A DNA stretch of 64,000 nt, from the NCBI RefSeq assembly GCF_000346465.2, contig NC_034011.1:13825339-13889338 (forward strand), given 5' to 3'. The position numbers and the translations under genes were made by a program. Positions 1 through 10,831 of the stretch are shown here, piece by piece (the first letter of the stretch is position 1; each line of letters begins with the position of its first letter). Under the pieces are notes generated by a model that saw only the letters and a program-made list of their open reading frames with translations, made no database searches and was not told where the DNA came from. The stretch comes from Prunus persica (lineage: Eukaryota; Streptophyta; Magnoliopsida; Rosales; Rosaceae).

Positions 1-232
1 TGTTCTTTAAAAAGAAAACAAATATCTTGTTGTTTGCTTAAAGACGACGGTAAATAGACATGCCGTCGTCTTAATCTATGTTACGCGACGATTATTTTGT
101 AAAAACCGTCGTCTGATTATTGTGGATTTTTTTTTTCCCTTTTTTCCCACTTTGTTCTCTTCTCTATCAATATAGTTGTGTTTCATTGCTGGTCTTTTCA
201 CTTTATTATATGTATGATTTTATAGTGTGTGA

Positions 233-2900
233 GATGGATAAGTCATGGATGCATGCAGATAGAAGATCGAAGACATATGAGTTAGGTGTGGAAGGATTTT
301 TGAATTTTGCTGTAGAAAATCTTGTAAATACAACTCATATTCGTTGTCCATGTGTTAAATGTGGGAATATTCGATTGTTTGGTGTTGGAATTATAAGGGA
401 ACACTTATACTTTAATGGAATTGACCAAAGCTATAAGATTTGGATATGGCACGGAGAACCTTGGGAATGGACTACTAATGCTATTAGAAATGTGGAAGAA
501 GATGATCAAAGCAGGTTCAGTTTTGTTTCTGCAGAAGTAGGGATGGATGATAATGATTTGGGCGATATTGGATTTGATCCTTATGAGTTTGCCAATGTGA
601 TTGGGGATGGAGATCAACCCTTGTACCCTGGTAGCAGTAAGTACACGATGTTGTCTGCTTTGGTGAAGTTATATAATTTGAAAGCAAAACATGGGATGAG
701 TGATGTTTGTTTTATAGAATTATTGCTACTTCAAGGAGATTTGCTTCCATAAGGAAATACACTACCTTCCTCTATGTACGAGGCAAAAAAGATATTGTCT
801 GCTTTAGGGATGAGTTATGTGAAAATCCACGCATGTCCCAATGACTGCATCTTGTACAGGAAGGATTATAAAGATTCAACTAATTGTCCTACTTGTGGTG
901 TCTGAAGGTGGAAGGAAGGCAAAGATGCAATCTTGAAAGAGGGTGTGCCAGCGAAGGTGGGGTGGTATTGTGCTCCAATTCCAAGGTTTAAAAGGATGTT
1001 TCAATCACATAAGACAGCTAAGAGTTTTGACTTGGCATGCTGCTAGAAAATCAATTGACGGTCATATATCTCATCCAGTGGATTCCCCGTCTTGGAAACT
1101 TGTTGATGATAAATGGCTCGAGTTTGGTAAAGAGCCGAGGAACTTGAGATTGGCTCTCTCATCTGATGGATTCAATCCCCACAATTCTTTAAGTAGCAGA
1201 TACAGTTGTTGGCTAGTTATCTTAGTTACATATAATCTCCCACCATGGCTATGCATGAAACGGAAGTTTATGATGTTGACCTTATTGATTTTCGGTCCTG
1301 GAAATGATATAGACGTCTACTTAGAGCCTTTGATTGATGATTTAAAATCTTTGTGGGATGGGATTAGAGGAGTGTATGATGCACATATAGGAGAATACTT
1401 TACACTCAGAGGTGTATTACTGTGGACTGTTAATGATTTTCTTGCATATGGGAACTTATTTGGTTGTGTCGTTAAAGGATGTAAAGCTTGTCTAATATGT
1501 GGCGATGATACACCTAGTTATAACTTAAAAAATGGCCACAAAATGTGTTACATTGGGCATAGAAAATGGTTACCAATCAATCATCCATATCGGAGCCAGC
1601 GTGCAGCTTTTAATAGAAAACCTGAATATGGCACGCCTCCCGAGCCGTTAAATGGAGAAGAAGTGTTGCGCATTATTGAAGATATTAATTACATATGGGG
1701 CTCGAAAAATGGGGGAAGTGTTGGTAAGAATGATGGTGACAGAGTTTGTTGGAAGAAGAAATCAAAATTCTTTGATCTCGAATATTGGAAATACCTTCAT
1801 GTGAGGCATGTCCTAGATGTTATGCATATTGAGAAGAATGTTTGCGATAGTATCATTGGTACATTACTGGAGATCCCTGGAAAAAATAAAGATGGGATTG
1901 CTGCTCGGTTAGATTTATTGAACATGAGGGTCAAAACTTATTCGCAACTCAAGTATGGAGAAAGACGTACTCGCTTGCCTCCAAGGCCCTGGAATTTGTC
2001 AAGAGCAGTTTGCAATTCTTTCTATGGTATGAAGGTCTCTGAAGGTTATTGTTCAAATATAAAAAATGTTGTATCTTTAAAAGATTCAAGACTTCTTGGA
2101 CTTAAATCTCATGATTGTCATACCTTGATGCAACAATTGCTCCCTGTGGCAATTCGTTCTGTTTTGGAGAAGCCTGCAAGGTATGCAATAACTCGATTGT
2201 GCTTCTTCTTCAATGCTATATGTGCAAAGACGGTAGATGTTTCCAAGCTAGATAAGTTGGAAGAAGATGTAGTTGTTACTTTGTGTTTGCTTGAGAAGTA
2301 CCTTCCCCCTTCATTCTTTGATATCATGGTTCATCTAGTAGTACATATTGTCAGAGAAGTTCGTCTATGTGGCCCAGTATATTTTAGATGGATGTATCCA
2401 TTTGAAAGGTATATGAAAGTGCTAAAAGGGTATGTTCGAAACCGTACTTGTCCGAAAGGTTGCATTGCTGAGCGGTATATAACTGAAGAAGCTGTAGAGT
2501 TTTGCACCAAGCATTTATCTGATGTTAGTACAGTTGGAGTGCCTTCAAGCCAGATCAGGTTGCACAGTAAGCTTAGTTGATCGGAACTTGTTAAACCAGG
2601 CACATCTATATGTCTTGGAGAGTACGGAGGAAGTCCTACCTTATATAGAGTACGTATGACTTTTATTGTCCATATGGAGCCATTTTAAATATTATTATTC
2701 CTTATGTTCATCTTATATACAAGGAACCATAATGCTTGATTTTTTCGTATCAATGTAGGAAACATATGATCCACATCATGACCACTTATCCAAAATTTAG
2801 AAAGAGAACAAAGTGGCTGCAAGATAAGCACAATAGCACTTTCAAAGTGGCTGCAAGATAAGCACAATAGCACTTTCATTCAATGGCTCCACTTTAAGGT
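233..2900 (+). pseudogene. CACTA transposase (TPase-associated + tnp2 + DUF4218), decayed
   Basis: The transposase that would cut the element at its ends. The likely start is the ATG at 233 (MDKSWMHADRRS), the typical beginning of the plant TPase-associated domain; the open frame before it is chance. The tnp2 domain includes SYSCW-like, NLPPWLCMK and PGNDIDVYLEPLIDDL-like blocks (about 1190-1340). DUF4218 follows at about 2300-2520 (CGPVYFRWMYPFERYMK). Damage: in-frame TAA at 750-752, TGA at about 903, a frameshift near 1030, and a 34 bp tandem duplication at 2810-2877. A likely exon ends near 2650 (GTACGT donor) and the next begins near 2758 (TAG acceptor). I infer no activity from this copy. 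Confidence 0.88.
2810..2877 (+). repeat. 34 bp direct tandem duplication inside the transposase
   Basis: Two exact back-to-back 34 bp copies, 2810-2843 and 2844-2877, beginning AAAGTGGCTGCAAGATAAGC. The segment encodes transposase residues (KWLQDKHNSTF). Because 34 is not a multiple of three, the duplication shifts the frame. Perfect identity suggests a recent slippage or repair event compared with the other damage. Confidence 0.95.
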
Positions 2901-3000
2901 ATATATAAGTTATTGAATGATGACATGCATATTCAACTTTAAATTTTCTTCCATTCTATATGTTAGATTGAATTAATATATATATGATTAATTTACAGGT

Positions 3001-3649
3001 TCAAAGTGAACTTAATGGGGAAGAGCATAATGGCATATCAGAAAATTTGAGGTAGCTAGCAGCTGGTCCAAGCATGGCAGTGCCATCATATAGGAGCTAT
3101 CTTATTAATGGTGTTAAATTTAACACCAAGGCACAAGATGATGTGCGAACTGTCCAAAATAGTGGAGTTTATTTACTTGCACATACTATGCAAGTGGCTA
3201 GTGCCAAGGATAAAAACCTTATTGTCTCCAATATGGGTTTTTATGGTGTTATTCAAGAGATTTGGGACCTTGGCTACCATAAGTTTAGAATCCCAGTCTT
3301 GAGGTGTGATTGGGTAGATAACACTTCGGGCCTTGTAGTCGACGAACTTGGATTTACCCTTATAGATCTGAGTAAAATTGGACATAGGAATGACCAATTT
3401 GTTATGGCTTCTCAAGTCAAACAAGTATTTTATGTCGACAACCCAATGCATCATGATTGGTCGGTAGTGTTATCAATGCCTAATAGAGAATATAATGATG
3501 TTATTGGTGATGATGTCCTAGGTGATACTAGAATTGAGTGTGAGCCGTTTACTAGAGGGATACCAAATGTTGACACATTTGATGACCTAGTGGGTGAGTT
3601 TGGGAATGAAAATATTAGAGCTGGATGTGAAGATATATGGATTGATTGA
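3001..3649 (+). pseudogene. CACTA transposase C-terminal exon, DUF4216
   Basis: Last part of the same transposase gene, opened by an AG acceptor at about 2999. The open stretch from 3074 (MAVPSYRSYLINGVKF) to the stop at 3647-3649 has the DUF4216 pattern found downstream of tnp2 in plant CACTA genes, including WVDNTSGLVVDELGFTL-like and PFVMASQVKQVFYV-like blocks. Upstream in the same exon an in-frame TAG interrupts the link to the earlier part. The role of DUF4216 is unknown. The downstream stop is followed by AT-rich sequence and then the 3' subterminal array. Confidence 0.8.
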
Positions 3650-3819
3650 TTGTTGTAATGTATGACATTAGTTATTCAGTTAATTGTATGACATTAATTA
3701 ATAATTCTGTACATCATTTTAATTCTGATCCCATTTTCATTATGCAGGCTTTGGGCACGACAAATCAAATATTAAAAAAGTTGGGTTAAAGCTGTAAAGT
3801 ACAACGGTCCGGTAAAAAA

Positions 3820-4990
3820 ATTGGAAACACAGACGTCTAAAATAAAAACAACGTCGGGTTTTAAAAGGCAAAAGACGGCAAAACAAAAAAACAGACAAAT
3901 GAAAAAGAAATCAAGACAGTTTGCTTAAAATAAACCGTCGTTTAAAGAGAAAAATAAAGGCCGTTTAGTTCCATTAACTGTCGTGACAAATGTTCTACAC
4001 GTCGGCTAGCCTAAAACAACTGACGTCTCCGAGCATACATATGTCAAGGCGGGTTAAACAAGCGAATTTTAAAAGGACAACCACGTCATTATGTAATCAA
4101 CACCGACATGGTAAGCAATTACAACGTCAAGCAGTTGGATCTCTAGACGTAGTGACATAATTAACCACGTCCTTTATTTTAATGAAACGGACGTTGAATA
4201 TATATTCCACGTCGGTTATTTTCGTATCGACTCCTTCAATACTATTTATAACGTCATCCTCTGGAAAAAAAAAACCGATGTGGGAGATTGTTTTGTACAT
4301 CGATATTGATTAATATTATGTCATTTTAAATCTTTTAGACATCGGTTATTTAGAAAAAGTGACGTCTAACTCTATCAAAAGGCCTTCTTTGTGAAATTTA
4401 AACGACGAGTCTCGCAAGAAACATACGTGAAAAATCTTAACACGTCGGTTTTTGTTATAATTAGCGATGTGGATAAATACATAAGCGCCGGTGAAGTCAG
4501 TTGCAGGATGTGGTTATTTCAGGTTACGACAGTTATTGAGAGATAAATGACATGTAATTTTCTTTACATGTCTGTTGGTTTTTGTGAACGACGTCGTTTA
4601 TGTTTTAGACATCGGTTTCTTTGTTTGTTTAACGTAGTATAAATTAACCACGATGATTTCTAGCTTATCCAAGTGTTTTTTTCCTTCATTTAGGGACGTG
4701 GATAATTATCTGTATATTGGTTCTTCTTTTGATCTTGACATGTAATACTCCTTAGACGTCTCGTTTTTCATAAAACCATCGTCTAATGTTGTCGAAAATT
4801 TCATTTTAGGCTAATTATATAGTAATTAAACTTCGGTTAGTAATAAATTTGGACGTTGAATGACTTAACGACGTCGGGTATTAACCGTCATTGTTTTTTG
4901 TACAAAAGATGACGATCGATTTCACGACGGTTGGAAAACCTGCTAGACGACGGTGGTTTCCCGTCATCTATTTCAATTTTTGTAGTAGCG
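3820..4990 (+). repeat. 3' subterminal repeat array of the CACTA element
   Basis: About 1.2 kb packed with variants of ACGTCGG, ACGACGG, CCGTCGT and GACGTC in both orientations in an otherwise AT-rich, CpG-poor background. In CACTA elements such subterminal motifs bind the TNPA-type accessory protein and assemble the transposition complex. That role is known from maize En/Spm and inferred here. No open frame of note. Confidence 0.8.
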
Positions 4991-5770
4991 GTCACAGTCA
5001 AATTAAGTGGATGATGCTAATCGGCAACTTCATTGGATCCCCAAATAAACATTCAATGTAACAAATAAATGAAAACAATAAGAACAAGCTAGTACTCTGG
5101 GTCTTGTCTTCACATGGCTTTCTTGTACGTACTCTTAATTTTTATGTATGCGTGCAATTACCTAAAAGAATGTGAGGTTAATTGCTCTAATGCCCTTTCA
5201 AAGTATGACCAAATCCATATTATTCCACATTGAAAGTAGGCCCGGCAAAGTGTCGTGTCGTGTCAGTATTTTAAACAGGTCAAAAATGCTCAACCCGAAC
5301 ACATTCCTTTTATAAACGAGTTACAATGACACGACCTGTGTAATCAGTTTAACAAATAACTTTTTAAACATTTAAATTTTTTGGGATAAAAATAACAATT
5401 TTCTGAACATTCCAAAATCACAAACAAATTAAATACAACAAAAATCCAAAATTATAATAAAAATCACAACCAAATTAAATATGTTACAACCAAAATTCAA
5501 ATAACTGTAACATTCTCAAGAGTTATTTTTTAAAACCTTCTGTATCTGCAAGAGAAACTCCATCAGCAACTTTCACTAAATCTGCAGTTTGAACAACAAA
5601 CACTGTCAAGCATATTGGAGCTTGGGAATAGAGAGAGGTGATATCAAATGTTTGGGGGTGATCAAATTTCCCTATATCCATCAACTCGAAGACCTCCAAT
5701 CCACCAAGGAGGAATCTCCAAAGCTTCCGGATCTCCAATCTATCAGAGTTCCACGAATGGAAGTTCCGCC
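4991..5770. repeat. Inverted duplication, arm A (copy of the aminotransferase 3' flank)
   Basis: Begins GTCACAGTCAAATTAAG exactly at the CACTA terminus and runs, with roughly 90% identity by eye, as the reverse complement of 12469-11690. That partner starts 20 bp after the aminotransferase stop codon. Shared landmarks are the ATTGGATCCCCAAATAAAC segment, the GTCGTGTCGTGTC segment near 5260, and the GAGTTCC block near 5746. It holds no gene; open frames on both strands here are chance. Confidence 0.88.
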
Positions 5771-5930
5771 GAGGGAGTTCAGTAGAAGGGGGTTCTACTG
5801 AGGGAGTTCCGCGAAAGGAAGTTCCGTCGAGGGAGTTCCACTGAGGTAAGTTCCGCAGAAGGGTGTTCCGCCAAGGGAGTTCCATGAAGGGAGTTCCACC
5901 AAGGTAGTTCTGGTGAAGAGAGTTCTGCTA
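5746..5930. repeat. Minisatellite, 14-16 bp GAGGGAGTTCCNCC-type units
   Basis: About a dozen degenerate tandem units built on GAGGGAGTTCCGCCGA. The matching place in the inverted partner (about 11688-11735, as GGAACTCCCTC) has only three or four units. The array therefore grew in arm A or shrank in arm B after duplication. The open frames through it are by-products of the repeat. Confidence 0.85.
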
Positions 5931-6199
5931 TGGATGTTCCTTACCGAAGTCGAGTCCCATGCTCGAGGTTCCTCGTTGCAATCTGTGACCAAGCGACCAT
6001 CACCCATCGAGGTTCCTCGCATACGCCAAGTCTCATTCTTGAGTTTCTTCGTTGCTATGGCCTTGCTCAAATTTATTTATATATGTATTAATAAATAAAT
6101 ATGATAATTAAATAACAGTTTTCTCAAAACTCCCATGCTTTCCGTGAATTTTCAACCAAATCTAGAATTCCCAACATCCAAATATTTATAGTTCCCATA

Positions 6200-7180
6200 C
6201 CACCCATCTTGGTGGATTGTCAACCAACTCTAGAATTCTAGGAACTTAAAGGTCACGAGGTTCCACCAGACATCAAGATGAAGTCTCGGAGGTCCAAACT
6301 CAAGCCATAGATTCAAACCCAAGATTTTCGGAGCACTGCATGCACGTGACAGAGGCCTTACAAGGAAAGAAATCAAGATGAGTGATGATAATTCGGAATG
6401 TTCTGAAAGAAAAGAAACTCAAGCAAACAAATTCTCTCAATCAAAGCAATCCCACAGATTTAGTGAGCCTCAGAAGGAAGGAGTTTCAAGAGAGTTGACC
6501 TCGGCCATTTAATGGTCAACCCATGGGCTGGCGGATGCCCCTATATAAACCTTGTTAGACGAAGGGAGAAGACACACATCATCAAACACACAAACATATT
6601 TTTCTTCTTGCACTTTTCTTTCCCTAGATTTAGGATTTTACTTTTTAAGTACTTAGTGTAGTAAGTTCTTCATTTTCTTAGTGTAAGTTTAATTTCTTGC
6701 AATTTACATTATCTTGTCTTTTAAATTCAAGTTTATTTCAATTGCTTTACTTTTCATTGTTATCGCATTTTCATTAAGTTTAATTTAGTTTATCATTCGT
6801 ATTTCGTTCTTGCTTTATTTTACGTTTATTTATTGCTTTGATATATTTTATCGCACTTTAACTATCGTCTTTTAGTTTAATCATGTCCTTAATTTATTTG
6901 CATTGTTTTTACTAAAAAAACATAAAAATCACAAAAAATATCTATACGAAGCCCAACCATCCTCGAACCCGAGGAAGTGAAAGAACCTAGGCCAAGAGAA
7001 GGTTCCTTGCTTGGCCAATCAATCACTTGATAAGAAGTCAGAAGCAAAACATATCCATCCAAGCTTTTCCATCCAAGCCATTCAGTGGCTTGGTGGTGGA
7101 ATGCCTATGCAACTTGAAGAAGAAGGACCAAAAGTTCCTTCCATCGGCCACCTTTGCCGAAAAGAGAGAAACACAAAATA
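6200..7180 (+). mobile_element. LTR and leader fragment of the Tat-like Ty3/gypsy family
   Basis: Matches the LTR region near 40900-41850 along its length. Shared blocks include CATGCACGTGAC, the promoter-like ATGCCCCTATATAAAC (TATATAAA near 6542) and the CCTAGGCCAAGAG segment near 6990. Similarity ends near 7175, where the other copy continues into gag and this one does not. It is a truncated insertion or a solo LTR with a little leader; no coding domain follows. Ends are approximate. Confidence 0.7.
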
Positions 7181-7289
7181 TCCTATAAAACAAACAAAAT
7201 TATAAACTACAAGCACTGAAGGTGAATATTTTGTCAACTAAAAACTGTTAGCTAGACAAGTCTCTATCTAGTAACACGTATACTTTTGA

Positions 7290-8568
7290 GGGTAAATGGA
7301 TGAAAACCCCCCTGAACTATCACGCTAGTTGAAATGTCCACCTTAAATTATTTTTTCAGCCAATTTAACCGTTAGACTATTTTAAATGGTCAATTTACCC
7401 CCTGCCGTTAGTTTTCATGTAATTCATCCAATTTTCCGTTAAAAATAATTAAATCTTTAAATAAAAAAGTAAAAAAATAAAAATAAAAAATAAAAAAAAC
7501 CCTAGCAATCAACCTCTTCCCCACCCCATCCCCCAAACCCTCTCGACAGCCACCTTGCCAGCCAAACATCATCTCTTCATCGACTTCGTCTTGGCCCGTA
7601 AGAATCCAGTAGAGAATCTGCACAAGGTCACGCATACCACCACCATACCCAAACTAGGCTGCAATAGGCAGGAGGTTGGAAGCGAGGGTGTTGGGGTGGT
7701 TGTGGTGGAGCCAAAACGCCCTGGAGGAGGAGGAGGAGACGCCATTAATCTTGTGAGTCCACCGCCCATGACATTCAAGTGGCTGTTGCAGCATGCTTCA
7801 GAGGTGAGATGATTCGTACTAGCACTGGTTTCATGATGAATTTCCTTTGCTCAACGAATTTTGTGAGATGGTGTGGGTGGGAATTTTTTATAGGGTCATA
7901 ATTATTAAAGAGAATTTGTCGGAAGATTTCATTACTTGTAATTACATTCTTTCTTTCTTTCTTTCTTTCTTTCTTTCCTTCTTTGAAATCTATCTATCCC
8001 ATCCTCTCCCTAAATTAGAGTAAAACTTCCACCTCCAGATAAGTAGGTTTTTTTTCTGGTTTTGGAGGTGAAATTCCACCTTTTCCACAGCAACATCCCA
8101 GAATTTAAGGGCGCTCGCATTCCCCCCAAGAGATAGACCCAGGACTGTGTCAGGAAATCTTCTCACAATTAGAGTTGATGCCTAGAAGATAGCATTTAGC
8201 TTTATTGATGCTCAACCCAGAAATCTTACAAAATAAATTCAGCAACTCAAGTAAATTTTCCCAATTCTCTTCAACATCCAAGAAAAAAAATAGTATCGTC
8301 TGCGAACTGCCAATGAGAAATCTCAACCCCCTCATTTTCAATTTTAAGCCCCAATATCTTGTTCAATATTTTTTTTAAAAAAAAATCTTATAAAATGTCA
8401 AATTTACCCTTATATTTGATGGGCATTTGGATGAAATTGTGAAAAAGCTAACGGCATGAGTGAAGTTGGCGAATAAATTTAATACAAGGGCTAAATTGGC
8501 TGAAAAATAATTCGGGGTTGACATTTCTACTAGCGTGATAGTTCAGGAGGGTTTTCGGCCGTTTACCC
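7290..8568. mobile_element. Mutator-like element (non-autonomous), 1279 bp
   Basis: Ends are long terminal inverted repeats of about 80 bp starting GGGTAAA; the inner part CCTGAACTATCACGCTAGT is shared by both ends. A perfect 9 bp target duplication, TACTTTTGA, flanks it at 7281-7289 and 8569-8577. Long TIRs plus a 9 bp duplication are the hallmark of Mutator-like elements. No transposase is encoded. The interior carries a LINE reverse transcriptase fragment and a GC-richer block (7500-7810) with no recognised origin. A (TTTC)n microsatellite lies at about 7950-7980. Confidence 0.9.
8000..8345 (-). pseudogene. LINE (non-LTR) reverse transcriptase fragment
   Basis: Read on the minus strand, the segment contains the catalytic motif as FADDT (about 8305). 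Typical plant LINE-1 sequence follows: a leucine-rich block, SGLSINKAKC (about 8210) and, after a frameshift, LGLSLGGN...ALKFWD (about 8125-8075). This covers the end of the palm and the start of the thumb. Frame breaks make it inactive. It lies wholly inside the Mutator-like element, so it was either captured or inserted before later moves. There is no poly-A tail or target duplication of its own. Confidence 0.75.
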
Positions 8569-8635
8569 TACTTTTGACTAACAATTTCATTCATTCATTC
8601 CATATTTTTAAGAGACTGACTTGTATTGTTTTTTA

Positions 8636-8663
8636 AGAGAGAGAGAGAGAGAGGGAGGGAGAG
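8636..8663. repeat. GA microsatellite
   Basis: A run of GA dinucleotides with two GGGA interruptions, just outside the second Mutator-like element. A pyrimidine-rich CT/CTT tract occurs at about 8870-8960 inside that element. Confidence 0.9.
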
Positions 8664-9289
8664 AGATTGCTGTGTGAACTAATAATAACAAAGGGTAAAT
8701 TACTCAAATGGTCCTCAAACTTATACTCGATTTACATTTTGGTCCCTCAATTGAATAATTAGTCCAAATGGTCCATTAACTCTATATTATTTTCTCTATC
8801 GGTCCTAACGTTACATTCTGTCATTATTTCCGTTAAATGTGAGGGCAAATTGGTCATTTCGTCCATCAACTCTCTCTCTCTCTCTCTTCTTCTTCTTCTT
8901 CTTCCTCCTCCCAATCTGACGACTGGGTTTCTTCTTCTTCTTCTTCGTTAGATTTCTTCTTCTTCTTCATCTTCCCAATCTGATAGCTGGGTAGCATGGG
9001 ACATCAACCCCTCTCCACCAAGATGGCTGGGCAGTTTGTATTTGCAAACATTGTCCCATAAATGATCAAATTACTGTCCCATAAATTGTCCCATAAGTGA
9101 TCAAATTGTCCAAACAAATCCGCCTGACTCTGATTTCCAACAACATTAACGTCTCACCACAATTTTCATGCTATCAAAATCAAACACCCCGACTTCCCCA
9201 ACCACCCATCTACAGCTCCATTCGATTTTCTGCATCAAATCGGGCCAACCCAATAGTTCATCTGGGAAAATGATCATTGCTTTACATTG

Positions 9290-9760
9290 TTGGACAGTCT
9301 AATTGACCATGGTGGAGACTTACCACTCGGGCGGTTCCACCACCAAAGGCTGGACTTGAAGTGTTGGTTCTCGACCTTCTTGTCCTCGCACAAAACCCTC
9401 TTCACTGTGCTTTGGATCGGGGCATTTGCATTAGTTTTTGTGTGGCTGAGGAATATTTTAGATGGGTTTTCAATATTTAAGCGAGTTCCAGTGAGAGCCA
9501 TGCCAAAACTGAGACATGTGGCTTTCAATTTGACTGATTTTGCAGCAGTGGGTGATGGGGTTACTTTGAACACTAAGGCCTTCAAGAAGGCTGTGTCGGC
9601 TATTTCCAAGCTGGGCCAAAAAGGCGGTGGTCAGCCTAATGTGCCTCCTGGGCGCTTGCTTACAGCGCCCTTTAATCTCACCAGTCACATGACTCTATTT
9701 CTTGCTGAAGATGCTGAGATTCATGGGAGAATGGGAGGAGAAATCGCAGAAGGAAAGAGG
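9290..9760 (+). pseudogene. Captured 5' part of a polygalacturonase (GH28) gene
   Basis: The parent enzyme hydrolyses homogalacturonan in cell walls. The fragment reads FHHQRLDLKCWFSTFL, a single membrane-anchor-like stretch (LFTVLWIGAFALVFVWL, about 9400-9455), then FNLTDFAAVGDGVTLNTKAF, the standard start of the GH28 beta-helix, then GGGQPNVPPGRLLTAPFNLTSHMTL. It stops before the catalytic region, so no active-site residues are present. The natural start is probably the ATG near 9309 (MVET), separated from the rest by a one-base frameshift near 9335. A 5' leader seems to have been captured too. A poly-G tract follows at 9762-9786. Expression, if any, could yield small RNAs against the parent gene; that is inference. 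Confidence 0.88.
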
Positions 9761-9761
9761 A

Positions 9762-9786
9762 TGGGGGGGGGGGGGGGAGGGGGGGG
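9762..9786. repeat. Poly-G tract
   Basis: About 16 G, one A, then about 8 G at the 3' edge of the captured polygalacturonase exon. Such homopolymers are prone to sequencing and assembly error, so the local frame cannot be trusted. Confidence 0.9.
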
Positions 9787-10088
9787 TCTGTTCTTAGGAT
9801 TATAATTTTTTTTTCTCATTTTCTTTAATTTTTTTCTAATTTTGTATTTATTTTAACCCTATTTTTATTTGTTAATTATGAAAAGTCATATTTATCCTAA
9901 AATTTGGTTAAATCTAACAGAAAATTAAACGGTAGGACCAATAGAGCAATTAATATATAGTTAATCGACCATTTGGACTAATAATTTAATTGAGGGACCA
10001 AAATGTAAATCAAGTACAAATTTGGGGACCATTTGAGTAATTTACCCTAATAACAAATATTTAGTAGAAAGGTAAAAAAAAAAAAAAG

Positions 10089-10831
10089 GCTTATGATCAC
10101 AAAACGTCTCTAAGGTTTACGAAACTATCAGATTGCATCCTTAATATTTTTTTGTGTCATTCGTAGTCCTCAAAGTTAGTATGCATGATCACAAATAGCC
10201 TCTGTCGTTAGGTTTCGTCAAAAACTCCGTTAGTTTGCTAACGTGACATATATATATAATTTTTGTGGGTTCATGCTTCTATCACAAATGGTCCTTACGA
10301 AATTTTTTAATTTTTTTAAATTTAAAATCCATAAAATTTTTGTTTTCTTTTAAAAATTTTATGAATTTAAATACATGTGACACTATATTATTGTAGATGT
10401 GGGTTCCATATATATGCCACATCAACAAACTAATGGAGTTTTTAGAAAATAATTTAAATTTTATAATATTTTAAAATGAAAAAACTAAAGGTTTAAGGTT
10501 CATAAATGGTCCTCAAGATTAAAATTCTTCTATAAATGTTTTTTTCATTTATAAATAATTTTAAAAAGAAAATCAAAATTTTATGAATTTTAAATTAAAA
10601 AATTAAAAAAATTCGTAAGGACCATTTGTGATAGGTGTGTGAACCTCAGGGATGTTTTGTGATATATATGTATGCCACGTCAGCAAACTAACGAAGTTTT
10701 TGACGGAACCTAACAGCAGAGACGATTTGTGATTGCACATACCAATCTTGAGGACCATAAATGACACAAAAAAACTTTAAGGATGCAATCTAATAGTTTT
10801 GTAAACCTTAAAGACGTTTTGTGATAATAAG
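10089..10831. mobile_element. Foldback/MITE-like element with very long inverted repeats
   Basis: The left arm (GCTTATGATCACAAAACGTC...) and the right arm (its complement, ending ...GACGTTTTGTGATAATAAGC) pair for more than 200 bp, leaving an AT-rich centre near 10320-10600. Both sides are flanked by poly-A, so a target duplication cannot be separated from the A tract. No coding capacity. Long inverted repeats with little between them suggest a non-autonomous Mutator-like or foldback element. Confidence 0.78.

Larger units (their letters stand above)
1..4990 (+). mobile_element. CACTA (En/Spm) DNA transposon, right part; left end outside window
   Basis: A class II transposon that moves by cut and paste. 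The right terminus reads TTTTTGTAGTAGCG at 4977-4990. This is the complement of a CACTACTACAAAAA-type end with one changed base; the second CACTA element in this window ends at 35987 with the perfect form. Inside are a plant CACTA transposase with TPase-associated, tnp2, DUF4218 and DUF4216 segments, and terminal arrays of short CpG motifs (ACGACGG/CCGTCGT) at 40-120 and 3820-4990. Several nonsense codons and frameshifts make the transposase non-functional. The left terminus is not visible, so the 3 bp target duplication (expected GTC) cannot be checked. Confidence 0.9.
8693..10047. mobile_element. Pack-MULE, 1355 bp, carrying a polygalacturonase fragment
   Basis: Terminal inverted repeats of about 90 bp begin GGGTAAATTACTCAAATGGT on both ends. 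A perfect 10 bp direct repeat, TAATAACAAA, flanks it at 8683-8692 and 10048-10057. The interior has no transposase; it holds the first-exon region of a glycoside hydrolase family 28 gene. A Mutator-like element with captured host gene sequence is a Pack-MULE. Its TIR differs from the neighbour at 7290-8568 beyond the shared GGGTAAA start, so it is a separate family. Confidence 0.92.

Noticed and set aside
120..232. N-terminal extension of the first transposase frame (MWIFFFPFF...)
   Set aside because: Low-complexity and upstream of the family's usual start MDKSWMH; treated as leader or intron sequence.
3820..4990. CRISPR-like spaced repeats
   Set aside because: Short CpG motifs vary, lie in both orientations and have irregular spacing inside a plant CACTA element; not a CRISPR array.
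5523..6098. Several open frames on both strands across the GTTCC minisatellite
   Set aside because: Repeat-driven frames with no conserved motif; they do not continue in the inverted partner.
7569..7812. Overlapping open frames rich in Gly/Pro on both strands
   Set aside because: Produced by GGA/GTG-rich sequence in the Mutator-like element; no family resemblance.
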